Under the pieces are notes generated by a model that did not search any database, had not been told where the DNA came from, and saw only the letters and a list, made by a program, of their open reading frames with translations. Shown here piece after piece: positions 43,189-52,181 of a stretch of DNA of 53,461 nt (the stretch's first letter is position 1; the number at the start of each line of letters is the position of its first letter). A program made the translations under genes and the position numbers. The stretch covers positions 1 to 53,461 of the forward strand of contig NZ_SOGN01000040.1 of assembly GCF_004403395.1 (NCBI RefSeq). Direction: 5' to 3'. The DNA is from Cryobacterium cheniae (GTDB lineage: Bacteria > Actinomycetota > Actinomycetes > Actinomycetales > Microbacteriaceae).

Positions 43189-44139
43189 GTGTCGAACCCG
43201 TCGAACACCCGCGTCAAGCCCAAGCGGGTGCCTCTGCCCGTCTATTCCGCCGAATTGCGCCGTCTGCAGACCGAGTTGGTCGCCATGCAGGAATGGGTGA
43301 AGGAGTCCGGCGCCCGCATCGTCGTGATCTTCGAGGGCCGGGATGCGGCCGGCAAGGGGTCGGCGATCAAACGGGTCACCGAATTCCTCAACCCCCGCGT
43401 CGCCCGGATCGTCGCCCTCCCGGTGCCGACCGAGCGCGAGCGTGGCCAGTGGTACTTCCAGCGGTACATCGAGCACCTGCCCTCCACCGGCGAGATCGTG
43501 CTGATGGACCGGTCCTGGTACAACCGGGCCGGCGTCGAACACGTGATGGGCTACTGCACCCCCGACGAGTACCGTCGGTTCCTGCACCAGGCGCCCCTCT
43601 TCGAACGGATGCTGGTCGAAGACGGCATCCTGCTCGTCAAGTACTGGTTCTCGGTGTCCGACACCGAGCAGGAGAGGCGGTTCCGGTCGCGACTGAATGA
43701 TCCGATGCGCCGCTGGAAGCTGTCCGGGACCGACCTGTTCTCGATCACCAAGTGGGTCGACTACTCCCGCGCCAAAGACGAGATGTTCGTGCACACGGAT
43801 CTGCCGGAGGCCCCCTGGTGGGTGGTCGAGAGTGAGGACAAGCGGGCCGCGCGCCTCAACGTGATCAGCCACCTGCTATCGATCGTTCCCTACACGCGTC
43901 GTGAGCCGCCCCTGGTGACCATCCCGGCGCGTCCCGCCGGCGTGGAATACGAGCGCCCGCCGCGTGAACTGAACCGTCCCGTGCCGGACATCACGGCCAC
44001 CCTGGGGGAGCCCACGGCGAAGCCGACGGGCAAGGCCAAGATCAAGAAGAAGGCGAAGAAGAAGGTGCAGAAGGCGGCGAAGCTCGCGAAGCCGAAGAAG
44101 CAGGCGGCGTCGGCCTCGTCGGCCGAGCTCACCGTCTGA
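43189..44139 (+). CDS. ppk2: polyphosphate kinase 2 with Lys-rich C-terminal tail
   Basis: PPK2-family kinase of 316 aa, interconverting polyphosphate and nucleotides. Walker A GRDAAGKGS (about 50-58), lid-region LPVPTERERGQWYFQRYI, Walker B with DRSWYNRAG (Asp107). The catalytic domain ends near 235, then a linker leads to a tail with KAKIKKKAKKKVQKAAK and KPKKQ that resembles histone-H1-like tails. GTG at 43189 is picked because GAGGAG lies 7 nt upstream; longer starts at 43174 and 43183 cut into that site. Convergent with the dehydrogenase (7 bp between stops). Confidence 0.93.
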   Translation: MSNPSNTRVKPKRVPLPVYSAELRRLQTELVAMQEWVKESGARIVVIFEGRDAAGKGSAIKRVTEFLNPRVARIVALPVPTERERGQWYFQRYIEHLPSTGEIVLMDRSWYNRAGVEHVMGYCTPDEYRRFLHQAPLFERMLVEDGILLVKYWFSVSDTEQERRFRSRLNDPMRRWKLSGTDLFSITKWVDYSRAKDEMFVHTDLPEAPWWVVESEDKRAARLNVISHLLSIVPYTRREPPLVTIPARPAGVEYERPPRELNRPVPDITATLGEPTAKPTGKAKIKKKAKKKVQKAAKLAKPKKQAASASSAELTV

Positions 44140-44146
44140 CCGGGGC

Positions 44147-45697
44147 TCAGCGGCGGCGGATGCCCTTCAGTACGGTGGCCAGGAGCAGCATCGGTCCGGC
44201 CAGCCGCTCGAAGTCGCGGCCGGTGCGCGGCAGTTGCACCAGACCCGTCGCCCGGGCGATGGTGACGGCGTCCACGAACCGGAGCAGCCCCTCCGGGCCG
44301 TTGCGGCGGCCGAGACCGGACTGCTTCAGGCCCCCCATCGGGGCGGCCACCGAGGAGAACGACCCGCGGTAGCCCTCGTTGATGTTCACACTGCCGGCCT
44401 CGATGGCGCCGCCGACGCGGAGGGCCCGCCGCACCGACCCGGAGAACACCGACGCGTTCAGCCCGTAGTCGCTGTCGTTGGCGGCGACGATGGCCTCCTG
44501 CTCCGAATCGATCACGGTGACCGCCACCACAGGGCCGAAGGTCTCCGCGGCGAAGCATTCCATCGCCGCGGTGACGCCGGTCAGCACGGTGGGTTCGTAG
44601 AAGAACGGTCCCCGGTCGGGTCGGGCCCGGCCCCCGACTTCGATCGTGGCACCGTGGGCGACCGCGTCGGCCACCTGGGCGCTCACCCGGTCCAGCTGTG
44701 CCTGCGAGGTGAGGGAACCGACATCCGTCGAGTAGTCGTAGTCGGCGCCGAGCGTGAGCGACCGGGTGACGGCCACGAACTCGCGCAGGAACGCATCGGC
44801 CACGCCGCGCTGCACGTAGATGCGCTCGATCGACACGCAGAGTTGGCCCATCGCCGTGAAGCAGGCCGTCGCGGCGTCGGCGGCCGCACGGGCCGGGTCG
44901 GCGTCGTCGAGCACGATCAGCGGGTTGTTGCCACCCAGCTCCAACGAGACGCCGGTGAGGTTGCCGGCCGCCTGAGCCGCCACCCGCTTGCCGGTTTCAG
45001 TCGACCCGGTGAAGCAGATGTAATCGGCCTGCTCGGTGACCGCCCCGCCGATTTCCGCGCCGTCGCCGGCGACCACGGCCCAGAGCTGCTCGGGCACACC
45101 GGCGTCGATGAACGCCTGACGCAGGGAGAGAATGCTCAGCGCGCCCTGGTCGTCGGCCTTCTGCACCACGCCGCAGCCGGCGGCGAGGGCCGGCACGACG
45201 TCCATGGCGGCGAGGCTGAGCGGGTAGTTCCACGGGGTGATCACTCCGGCGACGCCCTTCGGCCGGTAGCGCACGGTGGCCGTGATGACGAGCGGGATCG
45301 CGGAGCGACGGCGCCCGCCGCGCAGCACCCTGCGGGCGGCGAGGGCGTTGAACCGGGTGACGCCGGCGGCCTGGAAGACCTCCTCGAAGGCCTGGCCGCG
45401 GGTCTTGCCGGTCTCCGCCTGCACGGTGTCCTGGAGCAGCGCGGTGCGCTGGAGGATCAGGTCGTGCGCGCGCAGCAGGATCGCCCGGCGCCGGGCGAAC
45501 CCGGCCCGAGCCCAGGCGAGCTGGGCCAGGCGGGCCTGCGTGTACGCCTCCCGCACGTCGGACACTCCGCTGACGGGCAGCTCGTGCAGCGTCTCCCCGG
45601 TGAAGGGCGCGATCACGGGAACCGTGCGCCCCGTCGTGGAACGGATGGAGCGGGTGAGGTTCGTGATCGCGGCGGGGTCCAGGGGGGAGGCAGACAT
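44147..45697 (-). CDS. succinate-semialdehyde-type aldehyde dehydrogenase
   Basis: NAD(P)-dependent aldehyde dehydrogenase of 516 aa. Asn157 in ITPWNYPLSL, Glu253 in LELGGNNP and nucleophile Cys287 in AMGQLCVSIERIYV are the catalytic residues. The C-terminus after about 490 (ERLAGPMLLLATVLKGIRRR) is typical of the actinobacterial GabD2-like succinic-semialdehyde dehydrogenases. It is the last gene of a minus-strand operon, 9 bp after mrp. Confidence 0.9.
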   Translation of the reverse strand: MSASPLDPAAITNLTRSIRSTTGRTVPVIAPFTGETLHELPVSGVSDVREAYTQARLAQLAWARAGFARRRAILLRAHDLILQRTALLQDTVQAETGKTRGQAFEEVFQAAGVTRFNALAARRVLRGGRRRSAIPLVITATVRYRPKGVAGVITPWNYPLSLAAMDVVPALAAGCGVVQKADDQGALSILSLRQAFIDAGVPEQLWAVVAGDGAEIGGAVTEQADYICFTGSTETGKRVAAQAAGNLTGVSLELGGNNPLIVLDDADPARAAADAATACFTAMGQLCVSIERIYVQRGVADAFLREFVAVTRSLTLGADYDYSTDVGSLTSQAQLDRVSAQVADAVAHGATIEVGGRARPDRGPFFYEPTVLTGVTAAMECFAAETFGPVVAVTVIDSEQEAIVAANDSDYGLNASVFSGSVRRALRVGGAIEAGSVNINEGYRGSFSSVAAPMGGLKQSGLGRRNGPEGLLRFVDAVTIARATGLVQLPRTGRDFERLAGPMLLLATVLKGIRRR

Positions 45698-45706
45698 GCC
45701 CGAAGT

Positions 45707-46921
45707 CTAGGCGGGGTCAGCGCCGGCGCTCCGCCGCGGCGCGGGTGCGGCACCCTGCTTCGGGGTGATCCCGAGGCTCCTGCCGGAGAGCCCGCGGGCC
45801 CGGGTGGCGAGCCGGTCGGCGACCAGACGGATGGCCACGGCCGCGGGGTCGTGCGGGTCGCCCAGCACCACGGGCACCCCGGTGTCCCCGCCGCTGCGGA
45901 GCGGCACGCTCAGGGGAACCTGCGCGAGCAGGGGAACGGGGGATTCCTGGCCGGCTCCCAGCCGGCGCGCGACCTCCGCGCCGCCCCCGGAGCCGAACAG
46001 CTCGAGCACCGTGCCGTCGGGCTGCACGATCCCGGCCATATTCTCGATCACGCCGTAGACGGTCTGGCCGGTCTGCCGGGCCACGACGCCGCTGCGTTCG
46101 GCGATGTCGGCGGCGGCCGGCTGAGGGGTGGTGACGACGATGACCTCGGCCTGGGGCAACAGCTGCCCGACCGAGATGGCCACGTCACCCGTTCCCGGCG
46201 GCAGGTCCAGCAGCAGGATGTCCAGGTCGCCGAAGTAGACGTCGGTGAGGAACTGGGTGATCGTGCGGTGCAGCATCGGCCCGCGCCAGGCGACCGCGAC
46301 GGAGCCGTCCTCCACGAACATGCCGATCGAGATGACCTTCACGTCGAAGGCGATCGGCGGCAGGATCATCTCACCGACCTGGGTCGGCTTGACCGCGGCG
46401 GCTTTGCCCGTCTCCGGTGAGGGCGGGGTGACCAGGCCGAGGAGTCCGGGGATGGAGAACCCGTAGACATCCGCGTCGACGATGCCGACCCGCAGGCCGC
46501 GCTCGGCCAGCGCCACGGCCAGGTTCGCGGTGATCGTGGACTTGCCCACGCCGCCCTTGCCACTGGTGATGGCGTAGACGCGGGTGAGGGAGTCCGGGCC
46601 GAACTGGTTGCCGCGGGCCTCGGCGCCGCCGCGCAGTTTTTCGGTCATCGCCCGGCGCTGCTCACGGGTCATCACGCTCACGTCGACGGTCACATTGCCG
46701 GGGCCGGCCACGGATTCCGCGGCGCGCTGCACGTCGCGTTCGATCTGGCGGGCGGCCGGGCAGCCGGCGATGGTGAGGCGGAGCCCCACCCGGACTCGGC
46801 CGTCGACGATGTCCACCCCGGCGACCATGTCGAGGTCCGTGATCGGCTTGCGGATCTCCGGGTCGATCACCCGGGCCAGGGCGGTGAGCACCTGGCCCGG
46901 GGTGAAGGGGGGCTCAGACAC
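45707..46921 (-). CDS. mrp: Mrp/NBP35-family Fe-S cluster carrier ATPase
   Basis: P-loop ATPase of 404 aa. N-terminal MIP18/DUF59 domain (about 7-80) precedes the deviant Walker A SGKGGVGKST (about 120-129), then VGIVDADVYGFSIPGLLG and LLLDLPPGTGDVA. The CxxC that usually bridges an Fe-S cluster between subunits after ENMAG is absent (ENMAGIVQPDGTVLELFG). Either cluster binding uses another site or this branch has a different role. It overlaps the DUF1003 gene by 8 nt. Confidence 0.92.
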   Translation of the reverse strand: MSEPPFTPGQVLTALARVIDPEIRKPITDLDMVAGVDIVDGRVRVGLRLTIAGCPAARQIERDVQRAAESVAGPGNVTVDVSVMTREQRRAMTEKLRGGAEARGNQFGPDSLTRVYAITSGKGGVGKSTITANLAVALAERGLRVGIVDADVYGFSIPGLLGLVTPPSPETGKAAAVKPTQVGEMILPPIAFDVKVISIGMFVEDGSVAVAWRGPMLHRTITQFLTDVYFGDLDILLLDLPPGTGDVAISVGQLLPQAEVIVVTTPQPAAADIAERSGVVARQTGQTVYGVIENMAGIVQPDGTVLELFGSGGGAEVARRLGAGQESPVPLLAQVPLSVPLRSGGDTGVPVVLGDPHDPAAVAIRLVADRLATRARGLSGRSLGITPKQGAAPAPRRSAGADPA

Positions 46922-47516
46922 TGGGCGAATGCTCGTCCCTGTCCCTGTCCCGGTCGCGGTCCCGGTCGCCCTTACGGAGGCGTTTCCGGGTCTGCTTGTC
47001 CTGGTCCTCGCGCTCTTCCAGGTTCTCGAGCAGCGCGCGCAGCTCGGAGCGGAGGAAGTCGCGGGAGGCCAGGTCCTTCATGCCGAGCCGCAGGGCCACC
47101 ACCTCGCGGGCGAGGTACTCCGTGTCGGCGAGGTTGCGTTCGGCGCGTTGCCGGTCCTGTTCGAACTGCACCCGGTCTCGGTCATCCTGGCGGTTCTGGG
47201 CCAGCAGGATCATCGGGGCCGCGTAGGAGGCCTGCATCGACAGGACCAGGGTCAGCGCAATGAAGCCGAGCGACACGGAGTCGAAGCGCCACTGCGTCGG
47301 CGCGAGCGTGTTCCAGGCGATCCAGCTGACGGCGAAGAAGGTGAGCCCGAGCAGGAACCACGGCGTGCCCATGCCGCGGGCGATGGCTTCGGTGAACCGG
47401 CCGAAGCGGTCGCGGCTGGGACGGTCGCGATTGCGCCGACGCTTGCGGCCGAGGGCGGGGGTGCGCAGCCCCTTGGGGGAGTCGAGACGGAGATCCGCTC
47501 GGTTAGCTCGGGCCAT
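46914..47516 (-). CDS. DUF1003 membrane protein
   Basis: Protein of 200 aa: a basic N-terminus, two membrane helices (about 53-70 and 83-108, PWFLLGLTFFAVSWIAWN and FIALTLVLSMQASYAAPMIL), a long charged coiled-coil-like stretch (QNRQDDRDRVQFEQDRQRAE) and an Asp-Arg alternating tail (KGDRDRDRDRDRDEHSP) whose length probably varies by slippage. Overlaps the MgtE-N/CBS gene by 14 nt and mrp by 8 nt, so all are tightly coupled. Function unknown. Confidence 0.88.
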   Translation of the reverse strand: MARANRADLRLDSPKGLRTPALGRKRRRNRDRPSRDRFGRFTEAIARGMGTPWFLLGLTFFAVSWIAWNTLAPTQWRFDSVSLGFIALTLVLSMQASYAAPMILLAQNRQDDRDRVQFEQDRQRAERNLADTEYLAREVVALRLGMKDLASRDFLRSELRALLENLEEREDQDKQTRKRLRKGDRDRDRDRDRDEHSPSV

Positions 47517-48834
47517 TGCCGGTCCTCCGTCCGTGGTGCAGCGGGATGCTTCCCGTGGTCAGTTCGGTGCGGGCTTCGGCCCGGCGGCGCACGTCGTCGT
47601 TGCCGTCGTGGCTTCGCCAATCGTCGGGCAGGAGATAGTCGAGGACGTCGTCAATCGTCACCACCCCGACGAGTCGGTGGTTCTCGTCGACGACCGGCAC
47701 GGAGACGAGGTCGTAGCTGGCGAGGATGCGGGTGACCTCCGCGGCCGAGGTGTCGGCGGTGACGGGATCGAGACCCTGGTCCAGCAGCGTGCCGAGACGT
47801 TCGTGGGGCGGGTAGCGCAGCATCCGTTGGAAATGCACCATGCCGAGGAAGCGGCCGGTGGGTGGCTCGTAGGGCGGCAGGGTGACGCAGATCGCCGCGC
47901 CGAGCGCCGGAGCGAGGTCATGGCGGCGGATGAGCGCGAGCCCCTCCGCGACGGTGGCGTCGGCGGAGACGATGATCGGTTCGGTCGTCATCAGGCCGCC
48001 GGCGGTGTCGGGGGCGTAGGTGAGGAGGAAACGGACGTCGTCCGCTTCCTCCGGCTCCATCAGGTCGAGCAGCTGCTCGCCGAGCTCCTCCGGCAGCTGC
48101 GCGATCAGGTCGGCGGCGTCGTCGGGCTGCATGTGGTCGAGCACGTCGGCGGCGCGGGCGTCGCCGAGGCGGGTCAGGATGCTGACCTGCTCGCTTTCCG
48201 GCATCTCCTCGAGGGCATCGGCGAGGCGGCCGTCCGGCAGCTCGCCGGCAACCTCGTGCATGCGCTCCGGCGGAAGATCGAGCAGGGTGTTGGCGAGGTC
48301 GGCGGGCTTGAGGTCGGAGTAGGTGGCGATGAGCTGCTCGGCCGACTGGGCCTGGCCCTCGGTGGTCTGCTCGCGGACCTCCCCCCAGTCCGTGAATGTC
48401 GTGGCGCCCTTCGCGAAGAGGGACAGGCTGGTCTTGGGGCGGCGCACGAAGAGCTGGCTGATCGCCCAGCCGCCCTGCGGCAGATCCTCGATCGACACGT
48501 CCTCGATGGTCGCCTCACCGGAACCGTCGTTGAAGACGACCGTGCGGCCGAGCATCTCGGCGATGACGCGCACTTCGCCGCCGCGCTGCTCGAAGCGGCG
48601 CACGTTGATCAGGCCGGTGGTGATGATCTGGCCCGAACCGATGCTGGTGACGCGCCCGATGGACACGAAAACGCGCCGTTTGCCCGGGATCTCCACAATC
48701 AGGCCGACGACGAGGGGCGGGTCGTTTTTTCGGTAGACCACCAGCACGTCGCGCACTTTGCCCACACGGTCTCCCGCGGGGTCGAAAACGGTACACCCGG
48801 CCAAACGGGCAACGAAGACTCTGGTGGCAGACAC
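47503..48834 (-). CDS. PRC-barrel / MgtE-N / CBS-domain protein
   Basis: Cytoplasmic protein of 443 aa: N-terminal PRC-barrel-like strands (VGKVRDVLVVYRKNDPPLVV), a central MgtE intracellular N domain with helical repeats (LADALEEMPESEQVSILTRL, ADVLDHMQPDDAADLIAQL), then a CBS pair (GGLMTTEPIIVSADATVAEG, LVSVPVVDENHRLVGVVTID). The magnesium channel domain of MgtE is missing. It heads the minus-strand operon MgtE-N/CBS - DUF1003 - mrp - dehydrogenase, a gene order seen in mycobacteria (Rv1232c region). A magnesium-sensing or regulatory role is inferred. Confidence 0.88.
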   Translation of the reverse strand: MSATRVFVARLAGCTVFDPAGDRVGKVRDVLVVYRKNDPPLVVGLIVEIPGKRRVFVSIGRVTSIGSGQIITTGLINVRRFEQRGGEVRVIAEMLGRTVVFNDGSGEATIEDVSIEDLPQGGWAISQLFVRRPKTSLSLFAKGATTFTDWGEVREQTTEGQAQSAEQLIATYSDLKPADLANTLLDLPPERMHEVAGELPDGRLADALEEMPESEQVSILTRLGDARAADVLDHMQPDDAADLIAQLPEELGEQLLDLMEPEEADDVRFLLTYAPDTAGGLMTTEPIIVSADATVAEGLALIRRHDLAPALGAAICVTLPPYEPPTGRFLGMVHFQRMLRYPPHERLGTLLDQGLDPVTADTSAAEVTRILASYDLVSVPVVDENHRLVGVVTIDDVLDYLLPDDWRSHDGNDDVRRRAEARTELTTGSIPLHHGRRTGNGPS

Positions 48835-48888
48835 ACTACAAACTTAGGCCACCTTCAGGGCGTATCGGTCCTGTGAAAGAATGGCCGC

Positions 48889-49470
48889 ATGAGCAATCAA
48901 AGCCCCTTCGGTGGGCGCAGGGCCGCAGTGTTCCCCGTTCTGCCCAAGGGGGACGTGCTCGCGACGTACGCGACCTATGGCGAGGCGCAGGAGGCCGTGG
49001 ACACGTTGGCGAAGTCCGACTTCCCGGTGAAACAGGTTTCCATCCTCGGCAACGACCTCAAAACCGTCGAGCGGGTCACCGGCAAACTCACCTGGGGGCG
49101 TGTCGCGCTCGCCGGTGCGGCGTCCGGCGCCTGGTTGGGCGTGTTCTTCGGGCTGCTGTTCTTCATCTTCTCGCCGGACGGCGCGGGGCTGCCGTTCGTC
49201 TTCGCCGCCGTGATGATCGGCGCCGGGTTCGGCATGCTGTTCGGGGTCGTCAGCGCCGCACTCAATCGTCGACGCCGGGACTTCACCTCGACCATGCAGG
49301 TGATCGCCGGCAGCTATCAGGTGATCGTCGACGGTGCCCTGGTGAATCGGGCCCGGAACGTGCTCGCCGGGCACGCCGAGGCCGAGCTGGCGGTGCCGGC
49401 CCCGCCGCATCCGTCGGAGCCCCCTCGCGCCGAGGAGCCGCCCGCCGTCGCGCAGCCGCCTGCGCAGTAG
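48889..49470 (+). CDS. general-stress-type (GSP17M-like) membrane protein
   Basis: Protein of 193 aa: an N-terminal YflT-like alpha/beta module (VLATYATYGEAQEAVDTLAK, VKQVSILGNDLK), two membrane helices (about 75-95 and 100-122), then a cytoplasmic segment and a Pro/Ala/Glu-rich tail. It is divergent from the MgtE-N/CBS gene with 54 bp between starts, as Rv1234 is in mycobacteria. Function unknown. Confidence 0.82.
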   Translation: MSNQSPFGGRRAAVFPVLPKGDVLATYATYGEAQEAVDTLAKSDFPVKQVSILGNDLKTVERVTGKLTWGRVALAGAASGAWLGVFFGLLFFIFSPDGAGLPFVFAAVMIGAGFGMLFGVVSAALNRRRRDFTSTMQVIAGSYQVIVDGALVNRARNVLAGHAEAELAVPAPPHPSEPPRAEEPPAVAQPPAQ

Positions 49471-49507
49471 TCCCCGAGTCCAACCACTCGTGCAGGCGCG
49501 GGGGGTT

Positions 49508-51049
49508 TTAGGCGGTGAGGGCGGCGATCCAGGCCTCGACGGCCTCCGAGGTGCGGGGGATGCCGGCCGAGAGGTTCTCGGGGCCGTCGACGGTGACCAG
49601 GATGTCGTCTTCGATCCGCACACCGATGCCGCGGTACTCCGCCGGCACCGTCAGGTCGTCGGGCTGGAAGTAGAGGCCGGGTTCGATCGTGAACACCATG
49701 CCGGGTTCGATCACGCCGTCCATGTACATCTCGCGGCGCGCCTGCGCGCAGTCATGCACGTCGAGTCCGAGGTGGTGGCTGGTGCCGTGCACCATGTAGC
49801 GGCGGTGGTGGCCGTTGTCGGGCAGCAGGGCCTCCTCGGCGGTGACGGGCAGCATGCCCCACTCGGCCGTATGGCGGGCGATGACCGCCATCGCCGCGGC
49901 GTGCACGTCGCGGAACACGGCGCCGGGACGCGCCACGGCGAACGCGGCATCCGCTGCCTCGCGCACGGCGTCGTAGACGCGGCGCTGCACGTCGGTGAAG
50001 GTGCCGTCGACCGGGAGGGTGCGGGTGATGTCGGCGGTGTAGTAGCTGTCGACCTCGACGCCGGCGTCGATCAGGATCAGGTCACCCGGCACGACGGCGC
50101 CGTCGTTGCGGGTCCAGTGCAGGATGCAGGCGTGCGGGCCGGACGCGGCGATGGTGTCGTAGCCGACCGCATTGCCGTCGGACCGGGCCCGGGTGTTGAA
50201 CACGCCCTCGACCAGCCGTTCTCCGCGGTGGTGGGTGCTCGAGCGGGGCAGGTCCCGGATGACGTCCTCGAAACCGCGGCCGGTGGCCGCGACGGCGAGG
50301 CGCATCTGGGCGATCTCGTAGGAGTCCTTGACCAGGCGCAGCTCCGACAGGCCCCGGGCGAACTGCTCGTCGGCGGAGTGGTCGCCGTTGATCTCGACGC
50401 TGAACGGGGAGTCGGATGCGTCGGTCGTGAGCACCTTCTCGGCCGCGAACCGGAGGCGGGCCTCGTCGACCTCGGTGGTGAAGTGGGGGTCCGCCTCCCG
50501 CAGCACGAGGGTCTCGTTGTCGATCGTGTTCAGGACGGCGGTCAGGTCGGCGATGCCGCGCACCGGCACGCCGAGGTCGCCGGCGACCTGGGCGATCGAC
50601 GGGCGCGGGCCGATCCAGAACTCGCCGATGTCGGGGTTCGCGTAGAACTCGTCCGAGTCGCGGCCGGCCCGCTCACGGAAGTAGAGGGTGGCGTCGTGGC
50701 CGGTCGCGGTGGGCTCGAGCACCAGCACGGCGCCGGGCTCGGCGTCGCTGCCCCAGCCGGTGAGGTGGGCGAAGGCCGAGTGCGCGCGGAACGCGTAGTC
50801 GGTGTCGTTGGAGCGCTGTTTGAGGCGGCCGGCGGGGATGATCAGGCGTTGTCCGGGGTGCATCGCGGAGAGGAGTTCGCGGCGGGCGGCCGCGAAGGGC
50901 GCCTGCTCGCGGGCGGGCGGCAGCACCTCGGTGCGCTCGGCCCAGTCGCTGGAGATGTACGCCTTGAACCCGGCCGAACCGGGGGTGGTGGAGCGGTTCT
51001 CGTTCGATCGGGGAGCAGGGGTGATCGCGGTTTCGCTGGAATTGGCCAT
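49508..51049 (-). CDS. pepP: Xaa-Pro aminopeptidase (aminopeptidase P)
   Basis: Metallopeptidase of 513 aa, M24B family. An N-terminal creatinase-like domain (to about 240) is followed by the pita-bread domain; the five metal ligands are visible in ILIDAGVEVDSYYTADITRT (two Asp), GTSHHLGLDVHD (His), FTIEPGLYF (Glu) and VRIEDDILV (Glu). It removes N-terminal residues preceding proline and complements the peptide importers. Stop is 37 bp from the convergent stress-protein gene. Confidence 0.95.
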   Translation of the reverse strand: MANSSETAITPAPRSNENRSTTPGSAGFKAYISSDWAERTEVLPPAREQAPFAAARRELLSAMHPGQRLIIPAGRLKQRSNDTDYAFRAHSAFAHLTGWGSDAEPGAVLVLEPTATGHDATLYFRERAGRDSDEFYANPDIGEFWIGPRPSIAQVAGDLGVPVRGIADLTAVLNTIDNETLVLREADPHFTTEVDEARLRFAAEKVLTTDASDSPFSVEINGDHSADEQFARGLSELRLVKDSYEIAQMRLAVAATGRGFEDVIRDLPRSSTHHRGERLVEGVFNTRARSDGNAVGYDTIAASGPHACILHWTRNDGAVVPGDLILIDAGVEVDSYYTADITRTLPVDGTFTDVQRRVYDAVREAADAAFAVARPGAVFRDVHAAAMAVIARHTAEWGMLPVTAEEALLPDNGHHRRYMVHGTSHHLGLDVHDCAQARREMYMDGVIEPGMVFTIEPGLYFQPDDLTVPAEYRGIGVRIEDDILVTVDGPENLSAGIPRTSEAVEAWIAALTA

Positions 51050-51068
51050 GCTTCATTGTCCCATTCCG

Positions 51069-52106
51069 CTAGGAGGTTGGCGTGAGGGCGGCCACGATCG
51101 GGCGGTGGTCGCTGCCCGCGTCGTCTTCCGACTCGATCACACTCATGCTCTGCACCTGCCAATTCGCCGTGGCCAGCACGTGGTCGATCGGCGCGCCGAG
51201 CAGGGCCGGTGCAAAGGCAGGCCAGGTGCCGACGGCGCCCGCGCCGGTCGCCAGGCCGGCGTCCCTGCAGTCACCGAGAACGGCGCCGTCGGATGTTTCG
51301 CGTCCGCTCAGGTGGTCGACCGTCGCGTTGAAATCGCCGGCCATGATCACATCCGGTCCGGCGCACTGCTCGGCGAGCCAATCCAGGTCGGAACGCCAGT
51401 TCGACATCTCGAAGCGGATGGGGGCGACGGCGTGCACCGCGATGATGGTGGGGCCGGCCCCATCGACGGGGGTGGCGACGACGGTCGGCAGCACGTTGGT
51501 GTTGCCGGGAGGCCCGGACCCGGCCGCGTTGCTCACGGTGTAGTCGCCGAGGTCGGGGCTGATCAGCAGGGTCGTGGAGCGGGCCTTGGAAATCTGGTCG
51601 AAGGCGATGGTGTGCACCCACATCGGGCGTCCTTCCTCGCGCATCTGCTCGGCAACGGCCTCCCCGGTGGCCTCTGTCGTTTCCGGCAGGGTGACGATGT
51701 CGGCGCCCCGGTCGAGGGCGAGCCGGGCGATGGCGGCGGCGCCCGGCTCGTCGCCGAGCGTGTTCCAGCTGAGCACGGTGACGGCATCCGTCGTCTCGGC
51801 CAGGGCGGGCGTCCCGACCGGGTCGCCGACACCGCGGGAGGCCAGGACGCCGGCGTTCCCGACGCCGAAGAGGGCCAGGAGCACGACCGCCCCTGCGGTG
51901 AGTGGGCGGAGCGGGCGGATCAAAACGAGCAGCACCAGGAGCCCGGCGACCAGCAGGGCCGAGCCAGCAACGGCGACGCCGCGCAGGGAGACGGCGTGCG
52001 CGGCCACCCAGGTGTTCTGCAGGCCGAAGAGCTGCGGCCAGCCGAGCACGAGCAGCAGGACGGCGGACGCGCCGAGAAACAGGGTGCGCAGGAGTCGAGT
52101 CAGCAT
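51069..52106 (-). CDS. endonuclease/exonuclease/phosphatase family protein, membrane-anchored
   Basis: Protein of 345 aa. Three hydrophobic helices lie within the first 90 residues, then an extracytoplasmic EEP domain: SWNTLG (Asn), TLPETTEATG (Glu), VIMAGDFNATVDH (Asp, Asn), PIDHVLAT (Asp) and DDAGSDHRPIVA (Asp-His). A DNase-I/sphingomyelinase-type phosphoesterase acting outside the cell is inferred. Stop lies 19 bp before the pepP start, so they may share a transcript. Confidence 0.87.
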   Translation of the reverse strand: MLTRLLRTLFLGASAVLLLVLGWPQLFGLQNTWVAAHAVSLRGVAVAGSALLVAGLLVLLVLIRPLRPLTAGAVVLLALFGVGNAGVLASRGVGDPVGTPALAETTDAVTVLSWNTLGDEPGAAAIARLALDRGADIVTLPETTEATGEAVAEQMREEGRPMWVHTIAFDQISKARSTTLLISPDLGDYTVSNAAGSGPPGNTNVLPTVVATPVDGAGPTIIAVHAVAPIRFEMSNWRSDLDWLAEQCAGPDVIMAGDFNATVDHLSGRETSDGAVLGDCRDAGLATGAGAVGTWPAFAPALLGAPIDHVLATANWQVQSMSVIESEDDAGSDHRPIVAALTPTS

Positions 52107-52181
52107 GTCCGGTCCACGCTAGACGAGCCGGCTGGGAACCCTGCGGGACGGCCCGGTCTGCCGCGCAACTAGCATGGGGGA

